Source: Nitrosomonas sp. Nm51
GTDB taxonomy: Bacteria > Pseudomonadota > Gammaproteobacteria > Burkholderiales > Nitrosomonadaceae
Length of the DNA stretch: 64,000 nucleotides
Reading direction: 5' to 3'
Assembly: GCF_900111165.1 (NCBI RefSeq)
Contig: NZ_FOGH01000011.1
Location: 1-64,000, forward strand
Shown here piece after piece: positions 25,698 through 35,765 of this stretch. Made by a program: the position numbers and the translations under genes. Each line of letters opens with the position of its first letter. Position 1 is the first letter of the stretch. A model generated the notes under the pieces. That model saw only the letters and a program-made list of their open reading frames with translations, was not told the DNA's origin and ran no database searches.

Positions 25698-26714
25698 TCA
25701 AGAGACGTTTTTCGGATCCGCGTACAATCTCCGGGCGGCGTTTCCGGCACCCAGCAAGCTGATATCGGGATTGGTAATCACCTGTACCGGAATAGTCTTC
25801 ATCAGGCTGGCAAACCGCCCTTTATCGCGAAATGCCTGCATAAAACCGCCGGTCCGGAGCGTATCGATGATTTTTGGCGCAATTCCTCCGGCAATATATA
25901 CGCCATTTTTGCATAATCCTGCAAGTGCCAGATTGCCTGCGTAAGCACCGTAAATCTCGGCAAATAATTCCAGAGATTTGATTGCGGCCGGATGCTTCTG
26001 TTCGCTTGCAAGCGCTGTGACGGCCGCGCCACTGTCTTCATTCAGCTGAAACTGTGAAAAATCCGAATATTCCGCCTGGTTTTCCAGCAAAAAACTAAAT
26101 ATCTGCGTCAACCCGGCTCCGGACAACAAACGCTCAATTGATACGCGGTGAAACTTTTTTTGCATTCTCTCGAGCAATCGAATCTGTAACGCATTTGTCG
26201 GTGCAAAATCGATGTGACCGGCTTCCGTCGACAACGGTTGATAACCGTTATCCCGCCATGCGAGCCACGCCACGCCCATACCGGTACCCGCGCCGAGTAT
26301 CACACGCATTGCTTCAGGCTGTGCGTTACCCGGTTGCAGCACCACCAGATCATCGGGCGTCAAACTATCGACCGCCATGGCAGCTGCTTCGAAATCATTT
26401 AACAGTTTAACACGGGAGATTGAAAACGCCCGTGCAATCTGCGCTGCATTCATTTGCCAGGGCAGGTTGGTCAGTTGCGCGCACTGGTCAACAACAGGTC
26501 CCGCCACTGCAAAACACGCAGCCGTCACGCTGCCTGTTTTGTCAGCACCGTTTTCATTCAGAAAATCGCAAAGCATGTCAGAAAATGCGCGATAATCACT
26601 GCTGTGGTACCGCCGTACTACACTGTGCCCGCAAGTGTCCGCATCAACACATTCGGCCATTTGCAACAGGGTTTTGGTGCCGCCTATATCGCCATATATA
26701 ACGTATTTTTGCAT
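25698..26714 (-). CDS. glk: glucokinase
   Basis: Glucokinase phosphorylates glucose with ATP (EC 2.7.1.2). The 338-residue protein starts with the phosphate-1 loop DIGGTKT and carries the glucokinase family features CFAVAGPVVDQCAQLTNLPW, LLNDFEAAA, VILGAGTGMGVAWL, the TEAGHIDFAP motif with substrate-binding Glu/His, and GVYIAGGIAPKI. All match the Glk (not ROK) family and its usual length. It likely salvages glucose released by TreYZ side reactions or trehalose breakdown. The downstream gene in the same direction is glgP. Confidence 0.93.
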   Translation of the reverse strand: MQKYVIYGDIGGTKTLLQMAECVDADTCGHSVVRRYHSSDYRAFSDMLCDFLNENGADKTGSVTAACFAVAGPVVDQCAQLTNLPWQMNAAQIARAFSISRVKLLNDFEAAAMAVDSLTPDDLVVLQPGNAQPEAMRVILGAGTGMGVAWLAWRDNGYQPLSTEAGHIDFAPTNALQIRLLERMQKKFHRVSIERLLSGAGLTQIFSFLLENQAEYSDFSQFQLNEDSGAAVTALASEQKHPAAIKSLELFAEIYGAYAGNLALAGLCKNGVYIAGGIAPKIIDTLRTGGFMQAFRDKGRFASLMKTIPVQVITNPDISLLGAGNAARRLYADPKNVS

Positions 26715-26942
26715 TTGTTTATATTCGCCCGCCGCTCAGATAAATTCAATAACGGGACAGCAGTGAATCATGCCGCACAGCATACCACAGCGCGCACTGC
26801 GAAATCATCAGACCGGCATATTAAACAATACCCTCTAATTCGAAAAATATTTATTTCAAAATCAATTGGATGAATCTTTTATGCAATTCGATTTTCAGAA
26901 AAAACGAAATCATCCGGCTGACGACGGTTTTTAAACTGGCTG

Positions 26943-27038
26943 CTAGTGCTCTTTCAACTTGATATTGCCATGTACAGCGTTACCGTGGTGCTTTGCAACA
27001 AGGCGCAGTGCGCAGGAAAGGGCTATTCCCTTTTCAAG
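26943..27038 (+). repeat. repeat family B, truncated left part fused to the CRISPR array
   Basis: This 96-bp segment starts CTAGTGCTCTTTCAACTTGA and aligns without gaps over its whole length to the first 95-96 bp of the full element at 50948, with several mismatches. It stops within five bases of a degenerate CRISPR repeat. The right half of the element is missing. The rest of the interval 26715-26942 between glk and this element shows nothing I recognise. Confidence 0.85.
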
Positions 27039-30000
27039 CTGGACTGCCTGTGCGGCAGCGAACCGTTGAGTTTTCTCAGATAGTTCGAGTCTGTCTTTCT
27101 AAGCTGCCTGTGCGGCAGCGAACATAAAATCCGTGATATTTCCGTGAAACATTGCTTTCTAAGCTGCCTGTGCGGCAGCGAACTCGTTGAAGACAACCCC
27201 TTGCTGGTTGTCGGCTTTCTAAGCTGCCTGTGCGGCAGCGAACAACCCGCCAGTAAACCTGGACTACGAGAGCCCTTTCTAAGCTGCCTGTGCGGCAGCG
27301 AACAAACAACACGTCCCCAGCGACTATTTACCGCTTTTCTAAGCTGCCTGTGCGGCAGCGAACTCTCGTATCGATCTCACCGCCAACTTTGCAACTTTCT
27401 AAGCTGCCTGTGCGGCAGCGAACAAAAGCAGCTAATCCTTGCCCACGAAGTATTTTTTCTAAGCTGCCTGTGCGGCAGCGAACGGGGACAGGGTTATTGG
27501 GGATGATCCACACTCTTTCTAAGCTGCCTGTGCGGCAGCGAACAAAGTTGTACACCAGTCCCGTCCAAAACTATATTTCTAAGCTGCCTGTGCGGCAGCG
27601 AACTGAATCTGATCGAACGATCGTACTCACGCGCCTTTCTAAGCTGCCTGTGCGGCAGCGAACGGCGACAGCGATCGGTACGAACAGCTGTCAATTTTCT
27701 AAGCTGCCTGTGCGGCAGCGAACAATGACGTGTAAACTATCTTGTCTGTTGCTACTTTCTAAGCTGCCTGTGCGGCAGCGAACTTCTAAATGACTAATCA
27801 TCCCAACCGCAGACGTTTCTAAGCTGCCTGTGCGGCAGCGAACCCTGTGTTGTCACTGATTAAATCTATTCCAGTTTTCTAAGCTGCCTGTGCGGCAGCG
27901 AACCGACATGTCTGTGTCTCCAGTCGTTGCAGCCTTTTCTAAGCTGCCTGTGCGGCAGCGAACTGATGCAGACAGACCCGGAAATAAACTATTCCTTTCT
28001 AAGCTGCCTGTGCGGCAGCGAACGACTTGTCCCCAGAGTGTCCAAAACATCTCGGTTTCTAAGCTGCCTGTGCGGCAGCGAACTCAGCAATGAAAGCCGT
28101 GCATGACTCGATGCATTTCTAAGCTGCCTGTGCGGCAGCGAACTGTCCGCGCGATGACTGCACCGGGTGCAGATTTTTCTAAGCTGCCTGTGCGGCAGCG
28201 AACTCTAATTTTCCAGGTGCGCCACGGAATATAGCTTTCTAAGCTGCCTGTGCGGCAGCGAACATATATGTCTTGTTTTATTTGTATCTATCACATTTCT
28301 AAGCTGCCTGTGCGGCAGCGAACCAGACAATTGACCAGGTTTCGTTTGTCGTCCTTTTCTAAGCTGCCTGTGCGGCAGCGAACAAATCCTGAATGTCCGG
28401 TCGTCGGTTGTGACCTTTCTAAGCTGCCTGTGCGGCAGCGAACCTGTACGTTTACCGGTTTTGAAGTTGGCAAACTTTCTAAGCTGCCTGTGCGGCAGCG
28501 AACCGCGTCTTTGATTTACGCGAATATCAGAAGCTTTTCTAAGCTGCCTGTGCGGCAGCGAACGCCCGCCGGGGAAACTGTTGCGAAATTAACGCTTTCT
28601 AAGCTGCCTGTGCGGCAGCGAACGGGTGGTGGATACGTATTCACAACGGCGGTTCTTTCTAAGCTGCCTGTGCGGCAGCGAACTTGTAAAATCTGGCACT
28701 TTACCCTTTAGATAATTTCTAAGCTGCCTGTGCGGCAGCGAACTATTCTCGCCCGGTACAATGAATTTACCCTTGTTTCTAAGCTGCCTGTGCGGCAGCG
28801 AACGACAACGCGACGCACGGCACTAACGGCTAAGCTTTCTAAGCTGCCTGTGCGGCAGCGAACCCTTATACGTTTGTGTGCCAGCTTGGTATCTCTTTCT
28901 AAGCTGCCTGTGCGGCAGCGAACATCCCCGAATTGACTTGGACGGATTCGTTTGCTTTCTAAGCTGCCTGTGCGGCAGCGAACTAGTAAGTTGTTTTTAA
29001 TTTTAAAATGTTTTATTTCTAAGCTGCCTGTGCGGCAGCGAACCTTTACCTTGTCGCGTAGCTGCTTACGTATATTTTCTAAGCTGCCTGTGCGGCAGCG
29101 AACAATCCTCAATCCTTGGGCGGTATCTCTATTGATTTCTAAGCTGCCTGTGCGGCAGCGAACCATGTACAGACGACAGCGATCCGTTGTTCGACTTTCT
29201 AAGCTGCCTGTGCGGCAGCGAACTAAAAACGGCTGTCGAGGGTGTTATTTCCACTGTTTCTAAGCTGCCTGTGCGGCAGCGAACCCGTGAGTCAGCTCTT
29301 CTGTAATACCACGTTCTTTCTAAGCTGCCTGTGCGGCAGCGAACATCCGCATCTTCATGCCATTCTTTGAAAGATTTTTCTAAGCTGCCTGTGCGGCAGC
29401 GAACACCAGCTTTTTTATGAGCAGATCAGACAGAACTTTCTAAGCTGCCTGTGCGGCAGCGAACCAGACAAGTCTAGCATGGGCAATCTGTCGAACTTTC
29501 TAAGCTGCCTGTGCGGCAGCGAACAGTAGAATCAGAATCGATCAACAAGAGGGTATTTTCTAAGCTGCCTGTGCGGCAGCGAACGTACTTGTTGCATATG
29601 GCCGCAATATATCCAATTTCTAAGCTGCCTGTGCGGCAGCGAACGGAAAATTATCTTTGTTAATTAACAATTCTTCTTTCTAAGCTGCCTGTGCGGCAGC
29701 GAACATGAAGATGAATGGGTTGACGGATTGACAATCTTTCTAAGCTGCCTGTGCGGCAGCGAACATATGGACGGCTCATCATTGATGACGGAGAAATTTC
29801 TAAGCTGCCTGTGCGGCAGCGAACTCGGTCTTCGCGGGTTCTGCGGCTTTCTTTTCTTTCTAAGCTGCCTGTGCGGCAGCGAACTGCCCGGCACAATCAC
29901 CGGCGCGTCCATCAGTTTTCTAAGCTGCCTGTGCGGCAGCGAACCTGACGTATCATCTATGCCAGTAGTGCCGACCTTTCTAAGCTGCCTGTGCGGCAGC

Positions 30001-33000
30001 GAACAATTTTTCGAGCCTCGCAATTTCATCGTCATCTTTCTAAGCTGCCTGTGCGGCAGCGAACATATTTTTCCGCTGATAGTCGTGGCAATTACCTTTC
30101 TAAGCTGCCTGTGCGGCAGCGAACAAGAAGAAACTAACCCGCAAGTCAAAATGAAATTTCTAAGCTGCCTGTGCGGCAGCGAACCAGAATAACATGTTCG
30201 GTTCTGGCTACGGTCCTTTCTAAGCTGCCTGTGCGGCAGCGAACATTTTACTGGAATTGGTGCCCTTTCTTCTTTCTTTCTAAGCTGCCTGTGCGGCAGC
30301 GAACCGGGCGTGGCTTACAAAATAAATGTATAAGTCTTTCTAAGCTGCCTGTGCGGCAGCGAACCTGATCGTTTGACAAATTGTCTGCAATTAAACTTTC
30401 TAAGCTGCCTGTGCGGCAGCGAACGTTTCCCCAGGGAACATAATAAAACTTGTGCGTTTCTAAGCTGCCTGTGCGGCAGCGAACTCAGCAAATTCCGGTT
30501 GGGTTTTTTGTACCACTTTCTAAGCTGCCTGTGCGGCAGCGAACGCTTCAAGTATTTTGACAGCTGAATATAAGATATTTCTAAGCTGCCTGTGCGGCAG
30601 CGAACTTTTGTGTGCGGGGTTGTGCCATAGATGAACTTTTCTAAGCTGCCTGTGCGGCAGCGAACTTTTCATCGTTGTGTTTTGCTACGCGTGCCATTTT
30701 CTAAGCTGCCTGTGCGGCAGCGAACGCTACGATCACTCACCAACTACTTTTAAATGTTTTCTAAGCTGCCTGTGCGGCAGCGAACTATTTCGCCGCCGAG
30801 TTTTTGCGCATTGCCTTTTTCTAAGCTGCCTGTGCGGCAGCGAACGTGACTCCGGAAGTTTGGGTTTGTCTTCGCATTTTCTAAGCTGCCTGTGCGGCAG
30901 CGAACTTGTGAGAAGCAGCATGGTAAAATATCTGTGTTTTCTAAGCTGCCTGTGCGGCAGCGAACTCGCATATTTGTCCGAGCTGGTAAGGCCAAGATTT
31001 CTAAGCTGCCTGTGCGGCAGCGAACCGTGTTATGCGCGCGCCGGGGTTTTATCACAATTTCTAAGCTGCCTGTGCGGCAGCGAACTACCTGTAAAGGTCC
31101 GTGTTCATGCTGCTGCATTTTCTAAGCTGCCTGTGCGGCAGCGAACCCACCGGAGACGGGCGGACAGTCGGCGGCTATTTTCTAAGCTGCCTGTGCGGCA
31201 GCGAACTCTCAGGGCAGATTGAAACAATATATTGATCTTTTCTAAGCTGCCTGTGCGGCAGCGAACTAGCTAGTTCCCCACCTTCCGCGTAAATATTCTT
31301 TCTAAGCTGCCTGTGCGGCAGCGAACAGCACGCGTTTTTTGGTGGCCGGATAGAAATATTTCTAAGCTGCCTGTGCGGCAGCGAACCTTGAAATTGACAA
31401 GGCTGGACGGCGCGGGCGTTTCTAAGCTGCCTGTGCGGCAGCGAACTTTTGTAATTTTATACGAGTAGTCTTGCCTTCTTTCTAAGCTGCCTGTGCGGCA
31501 GCGAACTTGAAATTGACAAGGCTGGACGGCGCGGGCGCTTTCTAAGCTGCCTGTGCGGCAGCGAACATTTTTTAGCCGTCTACGATAAATACGGGAAATT
31601 TCTAAGCTGCCTGTGCGGCAGCGAACAAAATGATCATAGGAATAATGCCGCGATACGTTTTCTAAGCTGCCTGTGCGGCAGCGAACTTCATCGGGTTACT
31701 TATTGTGTCGCTGATGGCTTTCTAAGCTGCCTGTGCGGCAGCGAACTGATCCATTCTTTAATCGTGCCAATTTCATTATTTCTAAGCTGCCTGTGCGGCA
31801 GCGAACGGGACGGCTGTTATTAATGTGATGCTCATTTTTTTCTAAGCTGCCTGTGCGGCAGCGAACAGCAGCTAATGATGCAACGGCGATGGCTTTCATT
31901 TCTAAGCTGCCTGTGCGGCAGCGAACGTAACACTACGTCATAACCGGCGGCTTCGAGCTTTCTAAGCTGCCTGTGCGGCAGCGAACCCATAAATTGTAGA
32001 TGATCACAAACACCCCTGTTTCTAAGCTGCCTGTGCGGCAGCGAACGTGAATTCAATAAGTTGCCCGGCTCCATCACTTTTCTAAGCTGCCTGTGCGGCA
32101 GCGAACTTGACAATCGTCTTGACTATCGGCGGGTCAACTTTCTAAGCTGCCTGTGCGGCAGCGAACGATATTCTATAGTGTACGTTGGAAAAGTCGCTTT
32201 TCTAAGCTGCCTGTGCGGCAGCGAACTATTGAATTCACAGCCGAATATATATGCCGAATTTCTAAGCTGCCTGTGCGGCAGCGAACGGCACGTTCCCGCT
32301 TTATGACGCTCCAGTGATTTTCTAAGCTGCCTGTGCGGCAGCGAACTTTGCAATTGTTTTAAGTATGCTGGTTTTTTGTTTCTAAGCTGCCTGTGCGGCA
32401 GCGAACATCCAAGCTTGATGACTTTTTCTTGCCCATTTTTTCTAAGCTGCCTGTGCGGCAGCGAACTTTCATCTTGCTCATAATAGCCTTCATCACCCTT
32501 TCTAAGCTGCCTGTGCGGCAGCGAACCAACATCATTCTCATTCGTGCCCGGCATGCTTTTTCTAAGCTGCCTGTGCGGCAGCGAACGATTAACAAGTTTT
32601 ATAAACCTAAACTAGAGGTTTCTAAGCTGCCTGTGCGGCAGCGAACTGAGCCGCTGCTCGTTTTTCCAATTCTGAATCTTTCTAAGCTGCCTGTGCGGCA
32701 GCGAACTTATCCTCATTCCTTCCGCTGTGGAGCCATAATTTCTAAGCTGCCTGTGCGGCAGCGAACTTGCCGGCAATAAAGAAATCGGAGGCGTGAACTT
32801 TCTAAGCTGCCTGTGCGGCAGCGAACGGTTGATTCTAGCGGATACAAAGACTGTACTTTTTCTAAGCTGCCTGTGCGGCAGCGAACAATCCAGTATTATC
32901 GCTGGAAAAAATTTAATGTTTCTAAGCTGCCTGTGCGGCAGCGAACAGAAACGAGCTGCTGGCACGGAATCTGCTGTCTTTCTAAGCTGCCTGTGCGGCA

Positions 33001-33966
33001 GCGAACTGACCAAAACCGGGCTGCTGAATAATCTGATCTTTCTAAGCTGCCTGTGCGGCAGCGAACATGACGGAGTGTATAACTCTGACGGCACTAACTT
33101 TCTAAGCTGCCTGTGCGGCAGCGAACGGACGGCACATATACACAATGATAGTCGCTTTTTTCTAAGCTGCCTGTGCGGCAGCGAACGAAACCCCGCAACA
33201 CTTTGATTTTTCTGTGGCTTTCTAAGCTGCCTGTGCGGCAGCGAACTGGAGAACGAACATCTCCGTCTGATTTGAGACTTTCTAAGCTGCCTGTGCGGCA
33301 GCGAACCGCGTGCAACGCGACCAGGACAGACACTATTGTTTCTAAGCTGCCTGTGCGGCAGCGAACTCCGTGTATGGATTCCTAGGTGAATCGTATTCTT
33401 TCTAAGCTGCCTGTGCGGCAGCGAACGTTGTAGCAGCCGAAACCCGCATCAGCTTAGCTTTCTAAGCTGCCTGTGCGGCAGCGAACAAAGCTGACTGTCT
33501 GGAAGCACAACAAAAAAATTTCTAAGCTGCCTGTGCGGCAGCGAACTTTATTCCGGTCCTTGCGCGGCACGTGCAAAGTTTCTAAGCTGCCTGTGCGGCA
33601 GCGAACCTTCGCACGGCGTGTTCACTATGCGCGTTGTTTTTCTAAGCTGCCTGTGCGGCAGCGAACAAGCTGGTTACCCTCGCAATGAAAATGGATTCTT
33701 TCTAAGCTGCCTGTGCGGCAGCGAACATCCAGGTACCATGACATATCTTGTGGGCATCTTTCTAAGCTGCCTGTGCGGCAGCGAACTTATTGCTGCCGTT
33801 GCCGACCTCGCGTTGAAATTTCTAAGCTGCCTGTGCGGCAGCGAACGAAATCAATCACCCTACCAATTCCATCAAGCTTTTCTAAGCTGCCTGTGCGGCA
33901 GCGAACGAGTTATTGGTGATGACCCGCATTCCGTAAAATTTCTAAGCTGCCTGTGCGGCAGCGAAC
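27036..33966 (-). CRISPR. type I-F CRISPR array, 115 identical repeats plus one degenerate repeat
   Basis: In transcription orientation (minus strand) the 28-bp repeat begins GTTCGCTGCCGCACAGGCAG and ends CTTAGAAA, a type I-F repeat with the internal hairpin CTGCC/GGCAG cut by Cas6f. By row count there are 115 full repeats from 27096 to 33966, all identical as far as I can see, and a degenerate terminal repeat at about 27036-27063 in which only the last 20 bases survive. This gives 115 spacers, 32 bp each except three of 33 bp (near 29224, 30544 and 31086). The leader is at the high-coordinate end next to the toxin module and cas genes, so spacers near 33,900 are the newest. Two spacers (31387-31418 and 31507-31538) are the same target shifted by one base. 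One array of this size implies long, active acquisition. Confidence 0.98.
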
Positions 33967-34104
33967 CTGAAGTATAACACTCAGAAAATGATAAACAACA
34001 ATCGCTTAACATGAAATCAGCGGAAATACCTAAAATTTTTCCGTCATCAATAAGCATCTGATTTCATATACATTGTTAAAGAGCGAGAAAAAATAGGTAT
34101 AAAA
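33967..34104 (-). promoter_or_regulatory. CRISPR leader
   Basis: This AT-rich 138-bp stretch lies between the newest repeat and the zeta toxin gene. It contains a perfect 10-bp inverted repeat, ATGAAATCAG at 34011-34020 and CTGATTTCAT at 34058-34067, separated by 37 bases. On the minus strand TATACT (33976-33971) with TTGTTG (34001-33996) 19 bases upstream forms a possible promoter directly ahead of the first repeat. I could not find a clean IHF consensus. Confidence 0.7.
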
Positions 34105-34689
34105 TCACGAATAATCCGACAACAGTTCCCGGCACCATCCCGGAATAGATACTTGATTTAACTCAAGACATCCGTTGCGTATCGCGCCTATTTGCTGAAA
34201 CGGACTATCCGCACGAGAGTTATCCAGTATGGACACATGATCACATAACGGTAAAACCTGTTTGACCAATTGCAATACCCTGGGAATCCGTGCTTTAACT
34301 TTATCATCCGGTACAGTGTGACCGCCTTCGCTCATGCGTTGCGCAATACGCGCAAAATTGAGTTGCAGTTGTCCAAGATGAATAAAAACCAGCGCAATTT
34401 CATACTCCATTGCTTTTGCATTGGCAACAAAATCGATTTTGGAAGGATGAGAAAAAACGGTTTCAAAGCAGAATGTGCGCCCGTCTTGTAAAAGGTGCAA
34501 GCGAATGGTTTCAGTGATTTTAGCCGCTTCATAGCTGTGCTGCTCGGGTTGGTCGGGATGCAATTGCTTTGCCAGAATATCCGCATTCACAAACGGTATG
34601 CCGAACGATTCAAGCTGCAACCGGTAAAACGTGGTTTTCCCCGCGCCATTCCCGCCCGCAAGCAGCCAGAGCTGTTTTTCTTTTTTCAA
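34105..34689 (-). CDS. zeta toxin family P-loop kinase
   Basis: This 194-residue protein of the zeta toxin/PezT-like kinase family has Walker A GGNGAGKTT at residues 12-20, the FVNAD segment near residue 34 and the FETVFSHPSK region near residue 75. Zeta toxins phosphorylate UDP-N-acetylglucosamine or related nucleotide sugars and stop growth; substrate identity here is not provable from sequence. The gene overlaps the upstream antitoxin-like gene by four bases, and its end borders the CRISPR leader. It is on the same strand as the cas operon. The length is shorter than epsilon-zeta toxins of Gram-positives but normal for the short proteobacterial group. Confidence 0.85.
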   Translation of the reverse strand: MKKEKQLWLLAGGNGAGKTTFYRLQLESFGIPFVNADILAKQLHPDQPEQHSYEAAKITETIRLHLLQDGRTFCFETVFSHPSKIDFVANAKAMEYEIALVFIHLGQLQLNFARIAQRMSEGGHTVPDDKVKARIPRVLQLVKQVLPLCDHVSILDNSRADSPFQQIGAIRNGCLELNQVSIPGWCRELLSDYS

Positions 34690-35102
34690 GCGGTTTTTTC
34701 ATTCAAGGGGATAAACTGACCTTTTTGAAACCGGCCTGTTGTGGTGTTACCTTCTCGATCAATACGATCCAGATAGCCCGGATGCTCTGATGAAGCCTGA
34801 TAGCGGTGTGCGGCGGCTGTGACACGATTGGACAACGTTCCGTTTTTCCGCTTATTTTCCAGTGACTCAAAAACCGCATCCGGATCGACCGGTACGCCAT
34901 AAACGGGTTCCACTTTTATTCTTGAAAGCCCCGACTTGACGGATAACATCACATCGGGATCAAGCGTATCCGCCACAGAGCGCCCAAGCTCCGCCCAGAA
35001 CTCTATCTGTTCGGCAGTGCTTCGATGATGACGACTAGCTGCCAGCCCCGCCGCCTTCATCAATTCTTCTTGCAACCGAATGGGGGATGCGGATTTTGCC
35101 AT
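34686..35102 (-). CDS. ParD-like antitoxin (PF11903-type)
   Basis: The ATG at 35102 has GAGGTG five bases upstream. The 138-residue protein begins MAKSASPIRLQEELMKAA and has RSTAEQIEFWAELGRSV, the hallmark of the ParD-like antitoxin family (TA_system ParD-like) with a ribbon/helix DNA-binding front part. The C-terminal half (YGVPVDPDAVFESLENKR, GYLDRIDREGNTTTGRF) would contact the toxin. Stop codon overlaps the zeta-type toxin start by four bases, the usual antitoxin-first order. A perfect palindrome lies just upstream and may be its own operator. Confidence 0.82.
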   Translation of the reverse strand: MAKSASPIRLQEELMKAAGLAASRHHRSTAEQIEFWAELGRSVADTLDPDVMLSVKSGLSRIKVEPVYGVPVDPDAVFESLENKRKNGTLSNRVTAAAHRYQASSEHPGYLDRIDREGNTTTGRFQKGQFIPLNEKTA

Positions 35103-35132
35103 TGTGCACCTCATTTAGTAAGATAAACAAAT

Positions 35133-35157
35133 CAATTGTAGCAATCTGCTACAATTG
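35133..35157. promoter_or_regulatory. perfect 11-bp inverted repeat, candidate toxin-antitoxin operator
   Basis: CAATTGTAGCA and TGCTACAATTG are separated by three bases and lie 31 bp upstream of the antitoxin ATG and 27 bp after cas6f. The position fits autoregulation by the ParD-like antitoxin. A hairpin followed by ATTTGTTTATC on the minus strand could also weakly terminate the cas transcript, so both readings remain open. Confidence 0.6.
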
Positions 35158-35183
35158 TTCCGAATGATTTTCGTATCTATCCT

Positions 35184-35765
35184 TCAAAAAAGAGGCACGG
35201 GGCAATCATTGCTCAAGCCATAAGAACTGAATGCAGCCGTACCGGGCGCTACGTTAGTTTCTTTCATTGCGATGAATAATGGATAACGATTGCCATTGGT
35301 TTGACTGTTCAGGTAAATAAATGGGACTTTGCTATGTTGTACCTTCTTTTCGGCAAAAAATGCGAGTGCCTGTTCATAAGGAACACCCATTTTGCAGGCT
35401 CTTCGTCTGGCCAGGCGTTCGTGATTACTTTTGACTTGCTCCCGTTTGAAAAAGGCATAGCCAGTGATTTTATCGGCAGGTACCTCTTTAATGCTGGTTC
35501 GATGAATATAATCGTTCAGTCGATCGAAATACTTATCCATATTCAAAGCTTCCAGGTCAGGCTTTTCCAAAGCCAACAAACGCAGTTTGTTGCACAAACT
35601 CCTGCCTTCCTTACTGTATTTCGGGAAAGAAACACCGACTTTAGATTTGCCATTTTCCAATCGTTCTACCAAAACCAGGTGAAGTTGCTGGTAAAGTTTT
35701 TCCCAGAGAAAGTAGAGAGAAATTTCTTCACTGGGTATTAAAGTGATGTCTTGATAGTAGTTCAT
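35184..35765 (-). CDS. cas6f: type I-F CRISPR endoribonuclease Cas6f (Csy4)
   Basis: Cas6f cuts the pre-crRNA at the base of the repeat hairpin and stays bound to the crRNA 3' end in the Csy complex. The 193-residue length fits. The catalytic His is in QLHLVLVER (about residue 29), as in the well-studied Csy4, and the Arg-rich helix SNHERLARRRA (about residues 112-122) is the repeat-hairpin binding helix. The ATG overlaps the csy3 stop by four bases. It is the last cas gene before the toxin module and array. Confidence 0.95.
   Translation of the reverse strand: MNYYQDITLIPSEEISLYFLWEKLYQQLHLVLVERLENGKSKVGVSFPKYSKEGRSLCNKLRLLALEKPDLEALNMDKYFDRLNDYIHRTSIKEVPADKITGYAFFKREQVKSNHERLARRRACKMGVPYEQALAFFAEKKVQHSKVPFIYLNSQTNGNRYPLFIAMKETNVAPGTAAFSSYGLSNDCPVPLF

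Noticed and set aside
27076-33977. Many open frames of 60-190 codons with repeating peptides such as SKLPVRQRT, FLSCLCGSE, VRCRTGSLE
   Set aside because: The 60-bp repeat-spacer period is a multiple of three, so frames stay open by chance through the array. They are CRISPR artefacts, not repeat proteins.
34105-35102. Anti-CRISPR operon within the CRISPR locus
   Set aside because: The two genes have recognisable zeta kinase and ParD-like antitoxin features, including Walker A, so a toxin-antitoxin pair explains them better.
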